Notes under the pieces: model-generated
The model's input: the letters and a program-made list of their open reading frames with translations, nothing else
Database searches by the model: none
Told to the model about the DNA's origin: nothing
Position numbers and translations under genes: made by a program
Shown here: in pieces, positions 46,853 through 58,784 of the stretch
How the letters are laid out: every line of letters begins with the position of its first letter
Numbering within the stretch: position 1 is the first letter of the stretch
Source of the DNA: Meandrina meandrites
Taxonomy: Eukaryota > Cnidaria > Anthozoa > Scleractinia > Meandrinidae
Assembly: GCA_963693305.1 (NCBI GenBank)
Contig: OY855913.1
Coordinates: 11,355,201-11,419,200, forward strand
Length of the DNA: 64,000 nucleotides
Reading direction: 5' to 3'

Positions 46853-49800
46853 CTGTGTTTCAAACAATTTGTTTCATTAGTGGGTACATACTACGAATAG
46901 AGTACATGCAAATGCAAAATAGTGATGGTTCAAAAAGGAGGTCCCGTTTTATGAGTCAAATGAGTCTACGAGTAATGAGTTATGAGTCAATGAGTCAGGG
47001 TTATTTTTTAACAAAGTAGCTAATTATATATTGAACCATCGTTTGCCTGTATTCAAGTTAGCTTAGAAGCACTCCACTTTGCGTACGGTTAGTTCTACTC
47101 TGGATTGCTTGCGGTTAGTTCCACTCCAGTGTGCTTGTGGTTAGTTCCACTCCAGTTTGCTGGCAGTTAGTTCCACTCTGGTTTGCTTGCGGTTATTTCC
47201 ATTTTGGTTTGCTTGCAGTTAGCTTTTATAAGTTAGCAAGGCCAGCACTATTTTCAAATTAAAAACCATAATTTAAAATTTGACTCAGTTGACTCATACA
47301 AACTTTACTCTCTCCAAAAAGTGAAACGGACACAGCTGCATGGTATAAGTTTTATCAAAGCCTTGCAAAAACACTGTGGTGTAAATTAATAGCCTTCAAA
47401 TTTAGTACTCTGACATGGGGGTGCCAAGAATATCACTGATTTACCTTGCCTGATCTCATTTCGTTTTATAATTATATTATCAGTACTTATACCTCTTTTA
47501 AGTCGTTAATCTGCTGGATGTATTGTGTCTGACCAGTTTCAAGTTGATTGATATACCTGTGGTAAAAATAACACTAACATGATTATTTGTTGAAAAAAGC
47601 CTGACAAACCAGGGTAAGTCAGGTATGCAGGACTATATCCCTGCTCTTTTTTGCGGGCTTTGTTTGAAGTGACTTATTGCATTCAGGGTACTGAGTCAGT
47701 GAAGTTGGATAATGAGTATTTCTTGTACCGTTTTCCCCATTATGTACATGACCTGCTGATCTATCATATTTTTAAAAGTATGGCCTCAGTAGTTTGCCAT
47801 AAACTTTCTTTATTATCTTGCAATAGAACGAAAATACACCAAAAGTGGTGAAAGCAAACAATATCAACTAAAGAGAAAAAATAATGACTAAAAGATTCAA
47901 AATTTCACCAGAATGGCAATTTTGATTTCTTGACATTCTGTCACAAAATCAAATTTGATGAACTGTAATCCACTTCCATCCTTGTAATCTTTTACTTCTT
48001 CCACACAATATTCGTTCTATTTTTCTCTGTAGAATCTTTTTATCCAATTTATTTGTATATTTAGTGGCTTTTAGCAATACAATATGGAAATTAGGAAATA
48101 GAACTTTTGATAGTATGTCAACAGATTTAATTCAATTTAAATGTCATCTGATCACTGAACAGACGGCTTAAGCTCTTACCACTGCTGATCTCTGCACTTT
48201 TGGTAAAAGGTTGGAGGTCTGACTTGAAATCTTAGAATCAAAGTATCATTTGCTGTATTCAAATATCCTTCACTTCCCTAGACAACAAAAAAGCATTCAT
48301 CAACAAAATAAATGAACATCTATGTTACCACCTTTAATAATGCTCTTATTCCACATGTCTTCACCCATGCAAATAAACAGGATAATCCTGCATTCACGAT
48401 ACGACGGACCATTTTAATCGATATTTGTAAAATTTAGCATTTGTCACACTGCTACCTACCAAAAGATCCAAACGGAAAAATCTGTTATAGCCCCAACATT
48501 CACCAACTTCAAAGTCAGATGCTACAAAAAACACACAATTAATTAATCCCCATTCCACATTTTGTTGTGCATTCCAAAAGAAATCTACATGTAGCTTTTC
48601 TACACATATGTTTGCTTCAAGGGTTGAGAGCATTGATTCACTGCAACTCACCAAATTCCCTGACAATATTCTTGCTTGAGTCAGGAGAAGCATGATGTAT
48701 CATTTCAACTCTGTATTCATACCTTTTAAAGACAGACAATAATATCAATGTAACTACCATTACTTATCACATTTCATGAACAATAAAGAATTTGATTGTT
48801 AAAAAGTGCTATTACTTGGATGTTTCTGGCAGTCCAGCTGAGAGCTCTAGGAACACAGAGAGGTAGTTACCGCGCACCACACCATTACCATCCTACAAAG
48901 ATTCAACAATAGCAACATTTAGTATGCGCACTCAGTATTTTCAAGTACTTAGCTTTTTAAAAGTTACATTAAAACCTATTATTGTCTCTTGCGATTACTA
49001 TTAGATTCAGATTCAGATTTTAATTAAAATTTTTTCCTGCAGTCATTGTCCAATTAGAAGCCGAGGACAGCTTCCAGTTGAATTTCTGCACAAAAGAATG
49101 TGAATAAATTAAAAGTGGTCACACTTCTGGGCAGCGGGGTGGATGAGCTGGGAAGTAGCCAAAGCGGTGGCATGGAACAGGGAATGTTGCTCCAGAAGCG
49201 TGATGGCGATGAGTCATGATGATGACACTTTGGGGCTCCTTGCAATAATATTTTGTGGTATTCTTCAAAAGTTATTGAGTTCGTAAGTTACATGTAGTTA
49301 TAACTGAGTGGTGTACATATTACTTACTGGATAAACCTTGAGTCTCCAGCTAAGCCCACTAATATTTAAGGGTTCACTGTAAACAGGATCTGCCTTCCTG
49401 CGTAACAAACTATGCACACAAACCAAGTAAACTGAATAAAATGAACATACTGATCACACAAACTGAGACATTTCTGAAATGTTATTGGTTTGAAAGTGGA
49501 ATCAAATAATCATTTTTTAAAAGAACAAGTGTTTGACTGTAAAAACGGACCCTAAACATTTTATAACATTGATCATCAGGATTTCTGATAGCATATACAT
49601 GCACTGTGGCAATGGCGGTAGGGAAGGGGGTTGTCCAATTTTATTCTATTTATTTTTTGTCAGTGAAAACTGTGTTTTTCAGCTCACCTGAAATTCGTAA
49701 TACAGAATGTGCTTGTATCATATCCAGGTACAATTTCACTGAAAGTAAAGAGCATGCACATCTTAGCAATATTGGCCTTTACTTCTCGCAAGCAAAATAT

Positions 49801-52800
49801 ACATCTCTTAAATCAGAAAACTACAATCTGTGGCAGGGCCGGTGGGCTGATTCAGTGATGATAACTATAAATTACACAACAACAATAAATCAAATGAAGG
49901 CAACTGGTTAGTATTCAAAAAGTTCACTGGTCTGTGCATTTCTTTCTGTTTTCATTCATTGTGGAAAAGAACTACAGAATTGTATGATGGTCAGAGAAGA
50001 AAAAAGACCACTTGGATGATCAAACCAAGGTGGAAAGATGAGACATGATTTGAAAAAGGGTGGGACTGGGATAATACAGTTCATTTGCATAGGTATGCAC
50101 AGGGAGCATGAAATGCACTCTTTTGTATATTTCCCCATTCTGTGTACCAAAAGCAGTCAGCGGTCGATACTTTTCAAAAATAATGGCACTCAGAACAAAA
50201 CGATCGCATCGATCGTGTTGATTTTGTTAGTTTTCGAAGCATTATACGGCCTCAAATGAGGACTTTTTGGTACACAGAATGGGGAAATATACAAAAGAGT
50301 GCATTTTGTAAAGAGGTAAGACATATTTTATTGATTAAATCTAACTGAACTCCTCTGCTCCCTGTGACTTACCTTGAAAAATCAGCTGGTATCGGAGGGC
50401 TAACAAAGGATGCCATGGGCTTACGGTGGACCTAAAAGGTAATAAATTTAATTTACTTTTAAGTCATACATACATGATTGTAGTACACACAGGTCATTGC
50501 TAGTAATTCAACTATTAAATTGTACATAACTTGTACAAACTTAATAAATCAATATAAACAACATTAGTCAAGAACTGTTTCACATGAAATTCTTGTCCAT
50601 GTCCACACATCAGTTAAAGATGATGATCTTTTTCAACAATGACACGAGCATGGGACAAAGAAAAAAATCTGAGTCCCCGACGGGAATCGAACCCATGGCC
50701 TCCCAGATATCGGTTGGGCGCTCTAACCAACTAGGCTACGAGAGACTCGTGGTGAGCTTGGCCATTTACTAGGTTGATATGTGACACGCGTCCTGCATAC
50801 TGCTAGGATCAGCAATGTCGAAATCATCAATTGTGTAGTAAATAATAAAGATGGTAAATTTTAAGCTCGGTCATGATAAATAATGAAGATGATATTTATC
50901 AACAATGACACAAGCATGGGACAAAGAAAAAGAAAAAAAATGTGAAAAGATCATCTTCATTATTTATTACCGAGCTTAAAATTTACCATCTTTATTATTT
51001 ACTATCAGTTAAAGAAGTTAAACCAAAGTAACTTAATTCAAGTAAGTCCAAGGATTCTGCTTATTGAAATACCTGATTAAACATCTGCAAAAGTTCACCA
51101 CTCTTGGCAATGAGTTCACTTCTGGAACACGAGTGCAGCTAAAGAAGAAAGATAATAAATAGATACAGTTTTCTGGTGACTTGGATAAAGTGAAAAAAAT
51201 GAAGAAGTGTTCTCAAGTCCTTGGAAAAACTGACTGTACTCAGAAAAAATGATTTTCTTGGATCCCCAGTCGCAGAGTCAAACTAATGATCTTCCAGATA
51301 CCAGTTGGACATTCAAACCACTGAGCTATGACGTGGAACCTTAGCTATTCTTATCCTGTGTCACTTGTCTGAATTTATAAATGTCCCATGTTGGTGTATT
51401 ATTGTACTTTACATTGCTTGAAATCACTGTCAGAGTTCATCAAGAAAGGATGTCATTTGTCGCGATTTCATTCTGTGTGATGTCACTATTTGTTTGGGCC
51501 GTGTCACTTGTCAGAAGTTACCCTGGTTGGGCCTCACCAAGGATTGGGCATTTGTTTGATACAATTATCATAGCGTCAGTTCATAAAGAGTGGTTTTAGT
51601 ATTGACTCATCAAAGTATCAGTGCTGTGAAGTGTTGGAAATCAAAATGGATTTAAAACATTCAAACTACCTGATGCTCCACTTCCTGCAACAAGGATTCC
51701 AACAATTCTGTCTCCTGAGTGAGTGAGTTTTTCTGTCCTGTTTATGGAGAAGTATTAAAACAATTTAAACACACCATTCAATCCTATTTTAATAAGCTTT
51801 ACATGCAATATTAAGGAAGCCACATGGAGTGATTTTGTTCATTGATATTGTAGCCTATTGCTAAGGATATCACTAATGATATTTAGTTTTTCTAGCGTCA
51901 AGAACCTTTCAGGAATGAGTAAGATTGCTTGATTAAACAAGCAGATATCATTTCATACTCATAAATAACTTACCCATAAGAGTCAGCAGTTTACTCTTAA
52001 GTTGAGTATCCAAGCGAGCTATCATCAGTTCAACTGCATTACGAATTTCACGAACACGCTACAAAAGCAAGAAAAATAATAAACTTAGTACAACAATGTT
52101 GTTAACTTAATTTAACAACTGTATGGCTTAATGGAGGTTGGGTGCCTGCAACATCCAGGAGCTTCCACTATTGGCAGCTAGCTCCTAGATGGAGACTGCT
52201 CCCATGGCTGGCCAATCCTGGCAACCCAGCCACGAGTCCCCACGTGGAAGGGAAGACAGGTACCCAGCATTTATAGTGAGTGGCAAATCCAAACCTTTCA
52301 GCTTGTTACTCTTGCAGTTTGTTGCTGCTACATCTTACGGTTTCTTTTTGCATCTTAAACATTCCAGAAACAATTTAAGGTGTTCATGGTTTTATGGGTT
52401 TCGCTGTAAAACTTGACAATAAACAAGACAATGTTGAGTGAAGAAGAATAAATCTATAACTTAGTTACCTCTTCTTTAGCTTCACGTAGACTTTCAACAT
52501 TGCGTTCCTAGATGGAGAGTAACAATATCAGTACAGTCATGGGATAACAGGTGTATCTGTCAGCAGAACACAATTTAAATATACTGAAGGGTAGTTTAAC
52601 GATGAGTAATTTTAGTAATTAGATGGAGTGGAGTACAATTCGGGAAGTAATTGCAAAATTGACCTTGCACTGCATGCTCAGCCAATTTGAAAGTATGAGC
52701 ACCATTTCTCCCTGAATTTTAAAATACCTGTAAGGTCAAAAAATTATTACCAATTAATCATATCAATAACAAATTTTGAGGTTAGGGAGTCTTTGAGAAC

Positions 52801-55385
52801 CTCATTTGAGTGAAAAAGTCAAAGGTATATTCAACAAGTTCTACATTGAAGAAACCCATTCAAGTGCATGTGATTGACACGCAAATGGCATAGGTGTCCA
52901 ACTACAGACATCCGATTTGAACAAATTCAAATTGGATACCTGTAATTGGCCACTCACATATCATGAGGGTGTGCCAGTTACAAGACAAATAGATGCCTGC
53001 AGTGCAAGAGATTATGTTTTGAGTGGATAAAACTTAATATCCACATACCACTTCTTGAACAAGACTGATAAGTTCCATAAGTCTGCGCCTCAATGCTGCA
53101 ACCTAAAGATTGAAAAAGGATTTCAACTGTTACACCCAAAATGGTAAGACAACAAGCAGGGTTCAAATACTTCTTCCAGCAAAACACTCATTGACAAGAA
53201 CATTCAAGGACCATATTTTTAAAGTTTCAGGACCTCTTTTTAAGAAGCGTGGTATCAAACCAAGGAAAACATTTTGCGAGCACTTAATTGTGTATTCTGA
53301 CATTTACCAGTTGATTAATCTACCATTGAACTTCATGAAGAACTGAAAAAAATAGTTATTTTGATCAACATTCCAGTTCTCTAAAGCTTTGGTTTTTATA
53401 ATTATAGGCTTGATGTTTCTTGCCTTTCACGTTTTTTACCAAAGCTTACTCAGTTAGAAGAGTTCTGGTAGTCACTTCGCACAGTGGACTTATACTTGTA
53501 TTTTTCCAACCGATTGATTTTACAGCTTTAAACTTTTAAGCTGTCATTTGAGGGAAAATTCAAGGACCTGAATCAAGGTCCAAAATTCATGTTAGCAAAA
53601 TTCAAGTACTTTCAAGGTTGTGAAATTCAAGGGTTTCAAGACAGGTATTAACTTATAATGCTATGCAAATCTCCTTAAAGATGAAAAAGGTTTGCAAGTA
53701 AGTATTGTTTTTAAATGCCTCTTTTCAATAAAAGAAAGTGAATTTATAGAATTTTGTGCAAGGTTGACCTCTATTCTTAATAGGAAGAAAAAATGTATGT
53801 TTTATTTGACACTCTGTGAAGCACTTCATGAAGTAGTACCTCATCTGTGATAGAGGACACATGTTGGTCATACACTTCATCCAAAGGCTTGAAAGTGTGG
53901 CCAGAATGCTAAAATAAAACAGGCATTCAAAACAATAAATTAATCACTTTATTTATTAATAAGTGTCAGAGTATTTAGCACTGTTGTACTAATTGTGGAC
54001 ACTGTAAATAAGCAAACAAATATTGTAAATAGAACAGAAATTTGTTTAAAATCCCAACTGGAGGATGACTTGAACCTGGAACCTCCAGAATGAAAGTCCA
54101 GCATCCTAACCACTATGCTTCACTCGCCTCCAAAGACAAAGTTATAAAAAGACAAAATTGCCATCAAGGCCTGCATTATATTGCTTGGTGTCGCAAGGCC
54201 TGGTGATGAAGATGATTAATAGTGATGATGAAGATGATGATGACAATGATAACGACTGTGGGAAGCAATGGAAGAGTAAATCTAGCATTCCGTTGCCAAT
54301 CACTAAAACTTACAACTTTCCTGGCCTTTTTGTGGTTGAAACTTTTTGAAAACTCTTAGAAAAGAAAAGATTTTATTCCTCTTCTTCAGTGGAGTCGTCA
54401 CCACCATCATGATGACAATGTCAATGATGTGCTTGTGGACCCTGTCTGCAGTCTCAGATAGTCCACTTGATTTAATTGGCATTTGAGAGAGTGGGAATTG
54501 CTACTAGCAGTTATTGTCTTTGTCTTGAACTGGGTTGGCACTGTTAATATCCGTGTACTGTTAACAGTTTATCAACTGAAGATTCAACTTACTGTTCCAC
54601 CCCACAGAGCACATTGATGACAGATACACTGCTTGCAAGTGCTGCAGAAAACACTGAGTTTCTCATGATGGATGTCACATCTGAAATACAGTAATTAATA
54701 CATTAAATACTGTTTAGGTAATCATGTAATCAGACTTAAATTCAACTTACACCAGTCACACCTTGACTGGTGTCAAACAATAATACATAATCTGAAGGTG
54801 ATATGTGATCTTCGCAGTGAATTTCCAATTTAAGCAATTGGAATGAAGAAGCCTGAAAAAAAAAAAAAAAAAAAAAATCAGGGCTCCAACGGGATTCGAA
54901 CCCGTGACCTCCGCGATACCGGTGCGATGCTCTACCAACTGAGCTATGAAGCCACGCATTGGGAGCGAGGTCAATTGTGAGTTCTTATTTTCCCGTGAAA
55001 GGAGTGAAATGACGTGTAATATATGAAATGATTCATATATGAACTGCGGATATATATGAAGGTGATATGTGATCTTCGCAGTGAATTTCCAATTTAAGCA
55101 ATTGGAATGAAGAAGCCTGAAAAAAAATCAGGGCTTCAATGGGATTCGAACCCGTGACCTCCGCGATACCAGTGCGATGCTCTACCAACTGAGCTATGAA
55201 GCCACACATTGGGAGCGAGGTCAATTGTGAGTTCTTATTTTCCCGTGAAAGGAGTGAAATGACGTGTAGTATATGAAATGATTCATATATGAACTGCGGA
55301 TATATATGAAGGTGATATGTGATCTTCGCAGTGAATTTCCAATTTAAGCAATTGGAATGAAGAAGCCTGAAAAAAAAAAAATTCA

Positions 55386-55419
<34 letters not shown>

Positions 55420-55644
55420 GATACCGGTGCGATGCTCTACCAACTGAGCTATGAAGCCACACATTGGGAGCGAGGTCAATTGTGAGTTCTTATTTTCCCG
55501 TGAAAGGAGTGAAATGACGTGTAGTATATGAAATGATTCGTATATGAACTGCGGATATATATGAAGGTGATATGTGATCTTCGCAGTGAATTTCCAATTT
55601 AAGCAATTGGAATGAAGAAGCCTGAAAAAAAAAAAAAAAAATCA

Positions 55645-55678
<34 letters not shown>

Positions 55679-55902
55679 GATACCGGTGCGATGCTCTACC
55701 AACTGAGCTATGAAGCCACACATTGGGAGCGAGGTCAATTGTGAGTTCTTATTTTCCCGTGAAAGGAGTGAAATGACGTGTAGTATATGAAATGATTCGT
55801 ATATGAACTGCGGATATATATGAAGGTGATATGTGATCTTCGCAGTGAATTTCCAATTTAAGCAATTGGAATGAAGAAGCCTGGAAAAAAAAAAAAAAAT
55901 CA

Positions 55903-55936
<34 letters not shown>

Positions 55937-56411
55937 GATACCGGTGCGATGCTCTACCAACTGAGCTATGAAGCCACACATTGGGAGCGAGGTCAATTGT
56001 GAGTTCTTATTTTCCCGTGAAAGGAGTGAAATGACGTGTAGTATATGAAATGATTCATATATGAACTGCGGATATATATGAAGGTGATATGTGATCTTCG
56101 CAGTGAATTTCCAATTTAAGCAATTGGAATGAAGAAGCCTGAAAAAAAAAAAAAAATCAGGGCTTCAACGGGATTTGAACCCGTGACCTCCGCGATACCG
56201 GTGCGATGCTCTACCAACTGAGCTATGAAGCCACACATTGGGAGCGAGGTCAATTGTGAGTTCTTATTTTCCCGTGAAAGGAGTGAAATGACGTGTAGTA
56301 TATGAAATGATTCATATATGAACTGCGGATATATATGAAGGTGATATGTGATCTTCGCAGTGAATTTCCAATTTAAGCAATTGGAATGAAGAAGCCTGAA
56401 AAAAAAAATCA

Positions 56412-56445
<34 letters not shown>

Positions 56446-56671
56446 GATACCGGTGCGATGCTCTACCAACTGAGCTATGAAGCCACACATTGGGAGCGAG
56501 GTCAATTGTGAGTTCTTATTTTCCCGTGAAAGGAGTGAAATGACGTGTAGTATATGAAATGATTCGTATATGAACTGCGGATATATATGAAGGTGATATG
56601 TGATCTTCGCAGTGAATTTCCAATTTAAGCAATTGGAATGAAGAAGCCTGAAAAAAAAAAAAAAAAAATCA

Positions 56672-56705
<34 letters not shown>

Positions 56706-56930
56706 GATACCGGTGCGATGCTCTACCAACTGAGCTATGAAGCCACACATTGGGAGCGAGGTCAATTGTGAGTTCTTATTTTCCCGTGAAAGGAGTGAAA
56801 TGACGTGTAGTATATGAAATGATTCGTATATGAACTGCGGATATATATGAAGGTGATATGTGATCTTCGCAGTGAATTTCCAATTTAAGCAATTGGAATG
56901 AAGAAGCCTGAAAAAAAAAAAAAAAAATCA

Positions 56931-56964
<34 letters not shown>

Positions 56965-57180
56965 GATACCGGTGCGATGCTCTACCAACTGAGCTATGAA
57001 GCCACACATTGGGAGCGAGGTCAATTGTGAGTTCTTATTTTCCCGTGAAAGGAGTGAAATGACGTGTAGTATATGAAATGATTCATATATGAACTGCGGA
57101 TATATATGAAGGTGATATGTGATCTTCGCAGTGAATTTCCAATTTAAGCAATTGGAATGAAGAAGCCTGAAAAAAAATCA

Positions 57181-57214
<34 letters not shown>

Positions 57215-57435
57215 GATACCGGTGCGCTGCTCTACCAACTGAGCTATGAAGCCACACATTGGGAGCGAGGTCAATTGTGAGTTCTTATTTTCCCGTGAAA
57301 GGAGTGAAATGACGTGTAGTATATGAAATGATTCATATATGAACTGCGGATATATATGAAGGTGATATGTGATCTTCACAGTGAATTTCCAATTTAAGCA
57401 ATTGGAATGAAGAAGCCTGAAAAAAAAAAAAATCA

Positions 57436-57469
<34 letters not shown>

Positions 57470-57943
57470 GATACCGGTGCGATGCTCTACCAACTGAGCT
57501 ATGAAGCCACACATTGGGAGCGAGGTCAATTGTGAGTTCTTATTTTCCCGTGAAAGGAGTGAAATGACGTGTAGTATATGAAATGATTCATATATGAACT
57601 GCGGATATATATGAAGGTGATATGTGATCTTCGCAGTGAATTTCCAATTTAAGCAATTGGAATGAAGAAGCCTGAAAAAAAAAAAATCAGGGCTTCAACC
57701 GGATTCGAACCCGTGACCTCCGCGATACCGGTGCGATGCTCTACCAACTGAGCTATGAAGCCACACATTGGGAGCGAGGTCAATTGTGAGTTCTTATTTT
57801 CCCGTGAAAGGAGTGAAATGACGTGTAGTATATGAAATGATTCATATATGAACTGCGGATATATATGAAGGTGATATGTGATCTTCGCAGTGAATTTCCA
57901 ATTTAAGCAATTGGAATGAAGAAGCCTGAAAAAAAAAAAATCA

Positions 57944-57977
<34 letters not shown>

Positions 57978-58194
57978 GATACCGGTGCGATGCTCTACCA
58001 ACTGAGCTATGAAGCCACACATTGGGAGTGAGGTCAATTGTGAGTTCTTATTTTCCCGTGAAAGGAGTGAAATGACGTGTAGTATATGAAATGATTCATA
58101 TATGAACTGCGGATATATATGAAGGTGATATGTGATCTTCGCAGTGAATTTCCAATTTAAGCAATTGGAATGAAGAAGCCTGAAAAAAAAATCA

Positions 58195-58228
<34 letters not shown>

Positions 58229-58445
58229 GATACCGGTGCGATGCTCTACCAACTGAGCTATGAAGCCACACATTGGGAGCGAGGTCAATTGTGAGTTCTT
58301 ATTTTCCCGTGAAAGGAGTGAAATGATGTGTAGTATATGAAATGATTCATATATGAACTGCGGATATATATGAAGGTGATATGTGATCTTCGCAGTGAAT
58401 TTCCAATTTAAGCAATTGGAATGAAGAAGCCTGAAAAAAAAATCA

Positions 58446-58479
<34 letters not shown>

Positions 58480-58750
58480 GATACCGGTGCGATGCTCTAC
58501 CAACTGAGCTATGAAGCCACACATTGGGAGCGAGGTCAATTGCGAAGATCACTGCAATTGCGAAGATCAATTGCGAAGATTCACTGCGAAGATCACATAT
58601 CACCTTCATATATATCCGCAGTTCATATATGAATCATTTCATATACTACACGTCATTTCACTCCTTTCACGGGAAAATAAGAACTCACAATTGACCTCGC
58701 TCCCAATGTGTGGCTTCATAGCTCAGTTGGTAGAGCATCGCACCGGTATC

Positions 58751-58784
<34 letters not shown>

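Noticed and set aside
49606..49911. 101-aa plus ORF
   Set aside because: Overlaps the TRIM37 exon 49688-49738 on the opposite strand and has no coding signature of its own.
54756..57529. Series of minus-strand ORFs sharing [20 protein letters not shown] (also 58511-58882 on plus)
   Set aside because: They read through tRNA-like genes and spacers on the tRNA sense strand. The conserved peptide is the translated tRNA sequence, a common false protein annotation.
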